From Lithospermum erythrorhizon (Eukaryota; Streptophyta; Magnoliopsida; Boraginales; Boraginaceae): a stretch of 64,000 bases of DNA. The translations under genes were made by a program, and so were the position numbers. This document shows, piece by piece, positions 49,646 through 60,479 of the stretch. The DNA is taken from positions 34,342-98,341 of the forward strand of contig JADFUC010001932.1 in NCBI GenBank assembly GCA_019722365.1. The letters are read 5' to 3'. Under the pieces are notes generated by a model that did no database searches, was not told the DNA's origin, and was given only the letters and a program-made list of their open reading frames with translations. The number at the start of each line of letters is the position of its first letter. The stretch's first letter is position 1.

Positions 49646-51023
49646 GCAATAATTAATGATGAATTTGAGATGACGGGAAAACTACTAAACCAAATACAGT
49701 TTGAAACAGCGCAAAGAACTCGAGCAATCTCATAATCATTCATATGAAGAGACACCATAAACAACTAAGCTTCTGCCGTTTCTTGAGAATATTCGACAAT
49801 GGATTGCGAGAACCAAATTTGACTTCCAACAAATTCTTGTTTTTGCCTCTTGCATTGACTTATCGGAATTTTGGCCCAAGTCTCTTCTGCTCGCTCTTCA
49901 ACTTTTACCATAAAAAAAAACCACAATATAGGACATGAAGAATATGTACAATGGCAACTCGTAATATCCTGCAACGAAATTTAAAAAGCATTAGTTTAAG
50001 TTGACTATATCATACTAATGTGCATTTGTGGAAGTTGTGTTGATCGAGATGCACATTTATCACATATTCAAAATAAAAAAACATGATTTTAGAAGTTGAT
50101 CGTGTTTTTCCTTCCCGTTGCCATTATTCCAAATTTTAGTAAAACAAAACACAGAAATATTCACCCTGAAAATATACATATCGAATCAGTTTCACAAAAA
50201 AATGGGTTTAAAGAGTTAACTGGTAGAAGAACCATGTCAATATACCATAACTCATCCATATTAAACACAAAAAATGAAAAACGAGGAAAAAAAGTACAAA
50301 AGACACTGAAGAGTAAAAATGTACATTTTAGACAAGGATTAAAACATTAGATATTAATCAAAGGCAAAAGATCAATAAATTTTCAAAGACTAACTTGATA
50401 TGCGAGATCACGTGTCCAAGAGCTCACGAGAAAGAACATCAAATTAGAAGAGCCTGATCTGGATAGGTGATAGAACGAGCTCCTCAACATAATTGTCATT
50501 TGTATATCTAACAAAATGGAATAGAAATAATCGAACACCTATTTTGTCGCTAGGAATAGTTGACAAACATATTATATTGTGGTACCAATAACCTTATAAA
50601 GGTAGGAAGGAAGCAAGAATGTTTGGCATCCATTACAACAAATGAATGGAAGCTAATTACTCCTAGTAATTAACTCAACTCTACACATCAATTACCTAAA
50701 ATAAATCATGAAATGATAACTTTATCCCAATATATGAAAAATAACCACATTCACTACAAAACAAACAACCTTCCTACCTAAGATTAAAGAACATCACTTG
50801 AGGGAATGTTTGTTGTGAGATAATGAGAATCCAGAAAGATTAGGAACAAATGTGAAATTGATGTGAAGGTCTGAAGGAGGATGCGAATCTAATAATAGAA
50901 GAATCCCTTGTAGTATTAAAGGTGTTCTTCCAAAAAGATGAAGAACACAAAAGAAAATGTTTGAAGATTGCAGTGTTTAAGTAAAGTGTTTAATTTGAAG
51001 GAAAGAAAGTCTGTAGGATTAAT
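49646..51023. other. Noncoding, no gene recognised
   Basis: Only short frames without recognisable motifs. One minus-strand frame at 49765-49974 ends cleanly but matches no family I know. Confidence 0.35.
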
Positions 51024-54000
51024 TGTTAGGATTTAAGGCGCACAAATCGCCTTCCCCAGGAGTTCAGCTTGTCAATAAAAGCAGCGAAATTTAAGTGCGG
51101 AAATAAGCAGGCGAAAATTTTTATCTGAGGTTACATGATGTGAAGATACGTCTGTTCTTTAGCTGAGAATCACTAATAAGCCAGGAAGATAGATTCTGGC
51201 CTCTGCAAAATTAAATTTATCTTTCTATGTTGAGTATTTTCTTATCTGTAGAAAATCTCAGCCTTAAGCCTTATCGAGAATAAAGATAAAAGCTACTACA
51301 GAGATTCTTAGAGCAAAAGCTATGTTAACTGATAATGAAAAACCTAATATTGATACAGGATGATTATTCTACATTAGTATTTATATGATGAATAAAGCTC
51401 GTAAACGTCACCATGTTATAGGCGAAATTATACTTTAGTTGAAACCAAATTAGAGAGGAAATAATTGAATGGCTCCGCCAGTGGAATGTACCGTCTTCCG
51501 CCATCGTATTGTCGTGACCCAACTCGCTATGGAAGTCACGGCCAGTGTCTCGAGGCCACAACTCTTTCATCATTGACCCCCATGCGTGACCACCGCTCGC
51601 GATGGAGTCCTTGACCGATGACAAAGTGAAAAAATGTTGACTTTTCAGCCACGTCTCGCATTTGGTATTTTCGGATGTGTCTTGAAAACACCGTTACCCG
51701 TGACCTTCCGAGTTAAATGCGTCCACGAACTCCCATTTGAAGTTGATCGACTTCGATGCCCATTCTTTCAATCCCCGAGAACATCCTGAATGATGCAAGC
51801 TTGACTACGAAGAGAATCTAGAATAATCATTACCTCTACTTACGTTGGAGCTTTGGCCGTTAGAACCCAATCGACATGCTTTCTGCTGCTTAGCGATCTT
51901 CGTGATGTGACCCGGGCACCTTGTGGTAAACTCGAGAGTTTGATTGGTCGTGATGAATTTATAACCCGCTTCCCGTTTCCGTCGGCGGCTTCCACTTGAT
52001 CTAATTCATTGACCTACGATGTTTGATCAAAACATCTTTCAACGATTAGCAAAGAATCGGGAGGTTGGGAATCTATACCGCGACTTTGAAACCACGGCTC
52101 GTACTTCCGGATGATTCATCAAGCCTTGGAGAACCGGTTGCATCGTTCCCCAGTTCCTTGACCTCGGAGCTAAAAATCGCCAAGCGAAGTATTACGATAC
52201 GTCGGTTGGGTATATTTCGACCTTGATGAATCTTAGATTTCTTGGCGGCTCCTCGAGAATCTCGAGAACCTCGTAGCGTCAGGCAGGGGAATTTCTGCTT
52301 AATGATCTTTTCATCTTAAGTAAAACTCCCGTATCGAATACCGCTTGGCACCTGCGGATCCTCTGTGACCAGCTTACGAGAACCGTCGATCCAGTATAAA
52401 TTTTTGACTTACAGCCGCTGCTATTAAGTATCCCCAGGAAACGACCTTAGGTTACCATCTTATTAGTTCGATAACCGTCATACGTCGGTGACTCACGAAA
52501 TTAAATTATTCCCCAATTTAGGAACATGTCTCCCGCGTTGCCGATTTCGAGGAAAGAACCATTCGACAACTTGGATTCACGTCTCCCATTACCTCACACA
52601 TCCAGTATTTCACCGTATTCGGCGAAGATGAGCGGTCGTAATTCCATAAACATAATTCACCGTTACATACGTCATGCGAAGTATGAAAAGCTCCGAATCT
52701 CTTATCCAGGAATCAGCAGGCGTTCCGCAGATAAAACCAGCGTGAGAATAATCATTTCAATAGCAATACGAGCATCGCGTTAGCTTTACGGTGCCTCTTC
52801 GTATGACGATCTTGCCTTCTGACCAAGCCGCAGGTCAATTAGCCACCTCTACTACGTGATCTCACTGCTATTTCCAAGCCACGTCTCCGTTCTTCCTTTT
52901 CTACACTTAATCACGGAGAACCATATAGCACTTCAACTACGTGAAGCTTCACGTATCTCCTCCCGGGCGAGGATCGCTGTTTCTAGCCGCCTTAACTTGA
53001 TCTTATTAGTACTGCAAATTATAGCTTAGCCGCCTGCATTGGCTCTGACTTTTAGAATAGCAAGCCAACAAAATCAGAACCTTGCATCACAATAAATCAA
53101 CATTAACATCTACCGTCGGCCAGTTAATAATGCTATTGAAATGGGTAAGGTGTCTCATTGTAGATTGTGCTAGGCATGCTTAAGGTGAAAGCGGTTTTTC
53201 ATAGAAATGCACTTGTATTATTTGCCCGAAGGTTTCACCAAAATCTGAGAAAACATAAAGCCTTAAATTGACCCGCTTTGTGGTGGTCTCCTTAGCAACG
53301 TTAGCAGCTTCGTTCTCGACAAACAAAGTGCGATCACACCCAGACACAATACGTCGGTCAATCCATTCATCTGCGTCCGTCTTACCGAGAACTTGCCACC
53401 AGTGGTTTATTCGAAACTAACAAATGCGGATAATCCTCATCACGCATCTTCCGATGTGGAAAATGATTCATCAATTTCTCTCTGACGTGTCATGTTCTTA
53501 ACTTCCCAGAAGTGAATTGATTCTTAAACTCACAACTTGACTATGACTGACTACGTGATTGTTAGGATTTAAGGCGCAAATACCAGTTTTAAGCAATGGA
53601 ATAAAAAGCAGCGAAATTTAATGCGAGAAATAAGCGGACACAAAAATTTATCACCCGAGGTTCACAATCGATGTGAAAGATGCGTCTTTGTTCTTTATTT
53701 GTAAGAATCCTTGTCATGAGGAAGATGGATTCTGGCCCTCTGCTTGGTATGCTACATGTTGAGTATTTTCTTATCTGTAGAAAATACCGACCCGCAGAAA
53801 CCTATCAGAACAAAAGATAAAAGCTGCAAGTTGGCGAGAGCAAAAGCATGTTCTTTGATAATATTAAAGGCCTAATGTTGATACCAGGATGATTATTCTA
53901 CATTACAGTATTTGTATGATGAATAAAGCTCGTAGAAAGCAATCACATATTTATAGTGAAAGGTATAACAGTTAGACTCGAATTAGAAAATAATTGGGCC

Positions 54001-54189
54001 AGCAGCGCCAAATTGGAGTGTACAAATTGCTAGCCATCGTGACCCCAGTATTAAGTGACTGACACTCGGCTATGGAGGTCGCGGCCAATGCCTCGCGAAT
54101 ACAATTACTCCATACAGTGACTCCCATCATTGACCACCACTCGCGATGGAGTCGCCAACGATGACAAAGTGAAAAATCTTGGCTTTTCA
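51024..54189 (-). mobile_element. Non-autonomous LTR element (LARD/TR-GAG-like), 3.2 kb
   Basis: Direct terminal repeats at 51024-51647 (624 bp) and 53560-54189 (630 bp) start TGTTAGGATTTAAGGCGC and end GACAAAGTGAAAAA-x5-CTTTTCA, with clear collinearity between. LTR-like TG...CA ends hold on both strands. The orientation is set by a minus-strand coding remnant just inside the right LTR and by the related copy at 14.6-15.5 kb. The interior is only 1.9 kb and shows no protease, integrase or RT, so the element depended on another for movement. No clear primer site or target duplication was found. Confidence 0.75.
53180..53404 (-). pseudogene. Coding remnant of the non-autonomous LTR element
   Basis: About 74 codons are open on the minus strand and end in TAA. 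The reading includes VLGKTDADEWIDRRI, CDRTLFVENEAANVAKETTT and VNLRLYVFSDFGETF. It has no start codon of its own. An ATG lies upstream near 53500 (MTRQREIDESFS) but stops intervene. The central part matches the plus-strand reading at about 15365-15420. Probably the remains of a Gag-like protein; the domain family is not recognised. Confidence 0.5.
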
Positions 54190-54479
54190 ACATTGGAGGC
54201 AAAGATTGTAGTTTTACTTGTCGATGTGAAATTTAACAAGTTAAAAAACATTTACACTTAAAAGCTTCCCAAAATAGAACACAAATCGCTACTTTTTTAT
54301 TTTTAAGAATTGATTTTTATGTATATACTTTAGTAAATTACATATTATTCAATTAACCATTTAAAAAATAATAGGGAGAGTACAAATTTAAGGGCTGAAG
54401 AGTGTGGGTGAATATAATTTTTTCATTTTTTAATTTAAATCCTTATTTTAGATTTGAGCAAATGAAAACTGCTTGTCAA

Positions 54480-56310
54480 CTTTCCAATTCGTTTTATTTA
54501 CCATTTAGATCCAATCATAATTACTTTCGACTACCGTCGATCGGCTCAAGGATTACGTAAGCGACTCAATCGACTAACCGTCCCTTTTTTCTGTTAAAAT
54601 AAAAATTCCGTGAAATAGATTGAAAACTGAAAGGTGTAGTTTTGTCCATTCATAATATATTTTAATTTTGATTTTTAAAATAGATTAAATTCGTACAATT
54701 TTGAATTAAGAAAAATATTTGAATAGGAATCTGAATTTTTCAGCATTTGAATAAACCTTTTGAGAAGGTGATTTTGTACTTACGATCTTTTGAAAACCAT
54801 CTTTTTGACACTTGAGCTACTTTTTAATAGATAAGCACCAGGACAAATTAAGAAAAATTATATATATTACACTTTATGGATCATTTTTAAAATAAGAAAT
54901 AATTAGTTGGATCAATTTTTAATAATCAATTTTAATTAGTTCAATTAAAAAAACACATTATGTTCAAATTAAAATTGATGTATTTTTTTAATTATTAAAA
55001 TTGATCAAATTAATTGTTTGTTATTTTAAAAATGACTCATAAAAATACTGTATATATATAATTTTCTAATTGATGTTGGAATTTATATATTAAAGTAATT
55101 CAGATAATCGAAAAATCAGCTTAAATGAATATCTATTTGAAAAAATTAAAAAATTAAAAATTCATGTATTTTTCCTTACCTCATGTAAATTTATAAAATT
55201 TAGCCTTATAAATAATACCTCCAGCTTATCTTCCACCACCAACTTCTTCCTTAAATTTAAAATCTAGCGTCATCTTTCAATGAAAACAAATTCTTCTAAA
55301 ACCAACATCAAATATAACCAAAATGAAAAAACAAACCTAAAAGTTTTGAACTTTGTTTTCTAAACTTCATACCATCATCTTCGACCTTCAACTGCTACTT
55401 GTTTTCATTTTCAATTTTGAATCGTTTTACTTACCCAATGAAGATGCTGAAAAGCACTAATCTTTGGTTGAACTATTCCTAGTCTCATTTGATACGCTAT
55501 CAGTACTTCACTTACTTATTTGAACACTCTATAAATACAGAACATCTAGGTGACATAAATCCACTCTTTTCCTTACTCTGTTCAGATACCTTTTCCATTT
55601 TTTAACTTAAAAATTACTGAAATTATTCTAATAGAGTAGAATTGGATAAAAAAGTAGGGATCTTTATGAAATTTGGGAGAAATTAATGCTTAGCTAAAAT
55701 GGGGTTCTCTGTTCTTGATTGTTTTGTGAAATTATGACTCAAATTATGCTTGTTTGTCTTTTGTGAAATGGGTTTTGAAAATTTGAAGGATTTGAATTTT
55801 ATGGGGGTTTTTTAGGAGCTCATGAGAGATGTAATGAAATGATTTGAAGGTTTGATGACGTTTTTTTTCTCAAGAAAACATCATATTATGAGAATTGTGC
55901 GACTGATTTTATTATCTGAAGTTGTCTGAACTCTGAACTATGTTGGTCTTTTTGTAGATTTGATTTTGAATCTGTTTCAAGACAAGTCAATGTTCATATG
56001 TTAGATTTCATATTTTTGGTTATATTTGATGTTGGTTTTAGAAGAATTTGTTCATAATAAAGGATGAGGGAAGTGTTTAAATTTGGGGAAGAAGATGGTG
56101 GTGGAAGATAAGGTGGAGGTATTTAAAAAAAAAATATTGTGAATGGACAATACTATCTCTTTACAATTTACAATCTACTTCACGAAATTTTTAATTTAAC
56201 AGAAAAAATAAATGGAAATAGTCAATTGAGTCTTTTACGAACCTGAGTGATCGATTTGGATCGAAAATAATTATGAGTAATCAAAATGGTAAATAAATAA
56301 AATTTAAATG
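54480..56310. mobile_element. Large foldback/inverted-repeat element
   Basis: 54480-54660 is repeated in inverted orientation at about 56140-56310: TTTATTTACCATTT, TCATAATTA-TTTCGA, ATTTCACG-AATTTTTA and TTGTCCATTCA pair. A second inner pair is 55215-55325 with about 56010-56128: ACCTCCA-CTTATCTTCCACCACCA and AACAAATTCTTCTAAAACCAACATC. The left arm has an extra block of about 550 bp between these pairs. The loop (55330-56005) shows no transposase. A Mutator-like or Foldback origin is possible but unproven. Confidence 0.65.
54857..55063. mobile_element. Nested palindromic MITE
   Basis: A 207-bp near-perfect palindrome: AATTATATATATTACA, ATGGATCATTTTTAAAATAA and TGGATCAATTTTTAATAA are mirrored on the other strand by the right half. 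It sits in the extra block of the larger inverted-repeat element's left arm. Confidence 0.75.
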
Positions 56311-58204
56311 ATATCTAAAATTATTTAATCTTTAAATTTTAGGAAATTTGATACACATACTCTAAAAGGCAGAGGCTATCAACCTTAAATTATTTTGATT
56401 ATACATCATATTATCGTGATTGTTAAAATAACCAGTTCTAGTTTACATTCAAAACAAGGACCTCAAAGGCGTAAAAGGAGGTTCAATGCCGCTAAAAGTC
56501 AAATCCAGACAGACAAGGGCGTATCTTTAAATTAAAATATCAAATAATATTGTAAATAAGAAACGGAAGCAATTCATTGTATCTACATAATTTTAAAATG
56601 AAATGTAATAAAACTAGATAAGAAATTAAAATAGGAAGATTGTGTCATTCCACGTTGATGTCATCTACTGGTATCTTTATCTTTAGTATCTTTATCTTTA
56701 TATATAATATATATATAATTATATATAAAAGAAGTGAAGTTAGGTCAACTCCACAAAGACATCATTTGTGGGCAGTGCCGGCTGAGGATAGAGTGTTAAA
56801 TTAATAATTGGTATTTTTTCGGATTCTTTTTCGTTTTTGTTGCAATTATAAACTACTGTAGAAGTTTGATAAGTGTCTAGCGATGCTTTAATAAAGCTAC
56901 AAAAATAATATTTTTGGCGGAATTAAGGCTTCGAGAATAGAGAGTGCATTTGTTTTTAAACTCGATTATTTAATAAATTCTTTAAGACAATATTTTTTGC
57001 CGGTCTCGACTCGGGGATAAAGTGCTAAATTAATAATTTGTGTTTTTTTTCTGTTCCTTTTTTATTTTTTTATTTGCAACTATTCAATACTGTAGAAGCT
57101 CGATAAATTAATACTCGATTATTTAATAAACTCTCTAAAATAATATTTTGTCCCATCCGACTAGAGGATAGGGTGCATTAAATCTTCGATTTTTTAATAA
57201 AGAAGCTACTGCAAGATAATATTTTGGCGGTCCCGGCTAGGGGAATGTAGTCTTTTTTTTCTGATTATCATCTGATAATTTTGGCCGGTTTCAACTAGGT
57301 AATAGGGTGCTAAATTAATAATTCGTTTTTTTTTCGTTCCTTTTTCATTTTTTTATTTGCAATTATCAACTACTGTAGAAGCTCGATAAATTAATACTCG
57401 ATTCTTTAATAAACTCTCTAAAATAATATTTTTGGTCGGTCCCGACTCGGGGATAGGGTGCATTCGTGTTTTTTTCGTTCCCTTTTTTCCAATTATCGAC
57501 TCTTTGTAGAAGCTTCACGATAAATTAATACTCGATTTTTTAATAAACTTTTTAAGATAATATTTTTGGTCCGACTCGGGGATAGAGTGCTTGTTTTTTT
57601 TTACAATTATCATCTACAATAGAAGCTCGATAAATTAATAATCGATTATTTAATAAACTCTCTAATATAATATTTTTGGTCGGTCTAGACTCGGGAATGG
57701 GGTGCTAAATTAATAATTCTTGTTTTTTTTTCCTTTTTTCATTTTTTTATTTGCAATTATCAACTACTATAGAAGCTCGATAAATTAATATCTTCGATTA
57801 ACAATAAACTCTGCAAATATTATTTTGAAAGGTAGGTCTCGACTCGGGGAAAAAATGTCATTCGTGGTTTTTTAAGTTTCATTTTTCAATTATCACTCTT
57901 GTAGAAGCTTCGATAAATTAATAGTTGATTATTTAATAAACTCTACAGATAACTATTTTAATGTCGACTAGGGATAGGATGCTAAATTAATAATACATGC
58001 TTGTTTTTCGTTAAACTTTTCGTTTAGCTCGATAAATTAATACTCGATTCTTGGCGGTCATATGCGGGGTTTTGGATTTTTTTTGCATTTATTAACTACA
58101 TACGAAACTTCGATAAATTAATACTCGATTATTTAATAAACTCCCTAAGATAATATTTTTGGTCAGTCCCGACTTAGGGATAAGTGCTATATTAATAATT
58201 CGCT

Positions 58205-58445
58205 AAAATTATAAGATAATACATTTTTTATAATTTAGCTAAGTTTAAGCAACTCCAACTTTAATTGAACCACTTTTTATGTCATTAAGTGTAATAATTT
58301 TTGTGATTCTTAATTAAGCGCCAATGATAATTTATTTTGCAACTTCATGAAGTTAGCCCCATGTAGGCTATTACAAAACTAATGTTGGTCGGTTGTTAAT
58401 CTTTTGATGATATTATAACGATTAATCGTATTTAGATGAGAGCAA
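58205..58445. repeat. Array-flanking repeat, copy 1
   Basis: AAATTATAAGATAATACATTTT, AAGTTTAAGCAA, TTTAATTGAACCACTTTTTA, TGTCATTAAGTG and GTTAATCTTTT-ATGA recur in order at 59247-59520. Copy 1 lies inside the tandem array, copy 2 at its end. Confidence 0.8.
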
Positions 58446-58906
58446 TATTTTTGAATTAGTCAATTGTGAGGCCTCGTTAGCTAGTATATAAAGAGTATAT
58501 ATAAAGAGTGTTGTGTGTGCATTATACCCATGGTCATACGTTTTGAGTGGCACGTGTAGTGGTTATTTTTTCTATATTTTTTTGTTGTTTTTTCTTTTTT
58601 TTAAATTCGATAAATTAATACTCAATTATTTAATAAACTCTATAAGATAATATTTTTAACCGGTCGACTTCGAGAATAGGGTGCTAAATTAATATTCGTG
58701 CTTTTTCCGTTCCTTTTCATTTTAAATTTCGATAAATTAATCTTCGATTCTTGTGATCGTATGAAGTTGGTTTGGCAATTGTGCTTATAGTAGAAACTTC
58801 GATAAATTAATAGTCTATTATTTAATAAAATACAGATAATATTTTGCCGATCCATTTCCCGAAAATAGAGTGTTAAATTAATAATTCGATGATTTTTTTT
58901 CATTCC

Positions 58907-58910
<4 letters not shown>

Positions 58911-58984
<74 letters not shown>
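58911..58984. repeat. (AT)n microsatellite
   Basis: About 74 bp of uninterrupted AT dinucleotides within the tandem array. Confidence 0.95.
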
Positions 58985-58989
<5 letters not shown>

Positions 58990-59246
58990 TATAATGATAT
59001 TCTGATGAGAAATTCGATAAATTAATCTTTATTATTTAATAAAACTCTCCCAGATAATTTTGGGATGTCCTCTTCGAGGATAGGGTGCTAAATTAATAAT
59101 TAGTGATTTTTCGTTTCCTTTTCATTTTGTTTTTATTTTTTGCAATTATCAATTCTGATGGCTTCCGATAATTTAATTATCTTGATTAGTTAATAAATAC
59201 TAAGATAATATTTTGGCAAATTAAAATTCGAGGATATAGTCTTCAA

Positions 59247-59520
59247 ATTAATAATTATTAAATTATAAGATAATACATTTTGATAATTGACTAAGTTTAA
59301 GCAAGCTCACGACTTTAATTGAACCACTTTTTATGTCATTAAGTGAAATATGTTGTGTGATTACCAATTACGGTAATGGTCATTATTTTGCAACTTTACA
59401 TCTAAATGAAATCTTAAATCATTTTTGGGATTCGTGGTATGTAAAATATTCTGGTAATGTTAATTCGTCGTTAATCTTTTAATGAGATTATAACAATTAG
59501 TCTCTTATTTAGATGAATAG
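59247..59520. repeat. Array-flanking repeat, copy 2
   Basis: Partner of 58205-58445 with moderate divergence. It marks a segmental duplication of the array plus its flank. Confidence 0.8.
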
Positions 59521-60479
59521 CTAGTATCAATTAAATGGAGCACGTTATATATGTTTATTTAAATTGCTAGTGGTCATTGGAGGATAGGACGTAGTGTAAA
59601 TTGTTTTCTAGTTGCATGTGGACATTTTATTATTCTATTACATGTACTAGTACTGATCATGCAATAGACAGCTAGCTACATTTCTTTTAGTAATATGGTA
59701 TCTTATCATTTTCATAAAGTACGAATATACTCCGTATTAAACATAAATAATGCACACGTAATACTTGAGATTGTACGAAACAATTTGTTATAATATATGC
59801 GAATCTTGAATTACAGAATTATGTAAAAGTTGTGTGGGCCATGAAATATGCTGTGAGATATTTTCACGTGGTATCACTGTGATTTGTTAGGGCCCAATTA
59901 TGACAAATGTGAGAAATTTCATAATAATGAAAAGCAGTTACAGTTGAATAACACTATACTCACAGATGTGTAGATTATCTGAGATAGATGAATTTAAGGC
60001 TAAAATAAATATACTCTTCTAAGCAGAAGTATATAAACTTTCGTATATATCGAATGTTTAGAGTTCTGATGATTCGAGAATGGTATTCCACGAATATTTA
60101 TTACAACTTAAACCACTTCAAAAATCCTTTAGGCGCCTAATTGGCCACAATGGCCCGATCCGGAGGCCGGTGCTCTCCGTCGGTAAACTTGACACTTGAT
60201 TGGCCCACCCAGTCGGCCCCTTGGAGGGAGCCGATTGCTCCAATGATAAGTCAAAACTCGAGTCGAGGTTTGCAACCCTCATTCGTCTTGATGGTTGTTC
60301 GACAACGGCAACATAAAAGGCATATTGACACAATTGATACCATCGTTATCATTTATTATCGCACATTCTACTTCTTATTGGGGATTAGAGCGATACCTCA
60401 TGGGAGGTACTCCGTAATTAGCCCGTATCCCTCGCTTAATCATACACCGTAGGAGGTACTCCGTAATTAGCTCTTCTAG
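59521..60479. other. Noncoding, no gene recognised
   Basis: A GC-richer island at 60120-60310 encodes nothing recognisable. GGAGGTACTCCGTAATTAGC occurs twice at about 60402-60421 and 60450-60471. Confidence 0.4.

Larger units (their letters stand above)
56775..59255. repeat. Irregular tandem array (about a dozen units)
   Basis: A recurring unit contains GTGCTAAATTAATAATTCG, a T-rich stretch, GCAATTATCAACTACTGTAG, AAGCTCGATAAATTAATAC, TCGATTATTTAATAAACTC and GATAATATTTTTGG-CGGTCCCGACTCGGGGATA. Spacing between units varies from about 80 to 280 bp because pieces are deleted. The order of landmarks is constant. No coding sequence. Not a CRISPR: the repeats are long and diverged. Confidence 0.85.

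Noticed and set aside
49765..49974. Minus-strand frame of 69 codons as a possible exon
   Set aside because: No domain, no supported splice partner and no homology I recognise.
51010..54200. Target-site duplication and primer site for the 3.2-kb LTR element
   Set aside because: Flanking bases do not match, and no tRNA-complementary sequence follows the LTR on the minus strand.
54480..56310. Assigning the foldback element to Mutator
   Set aside because: No transposase and no 9-bp target duplication could be shown; long inverted arms alone are not enough.
58445..58480. CTAGT after the array flank as a Helitron end (also near 59520)
   Set aside because: No stem-loop at the right distance precedes CTAG in either copy.
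56775..59255. Repeat-spacer pattern suggesting a CRISPR-like array
   Set aside because: The units are long, diverged and irregular in a plant nuclear sequence, which fits a decayed tandem array.
60118..60333. Minus-strand 71-codon frame in a GC-rich patch
   Set aside because: No recognisable motif; open by composition.
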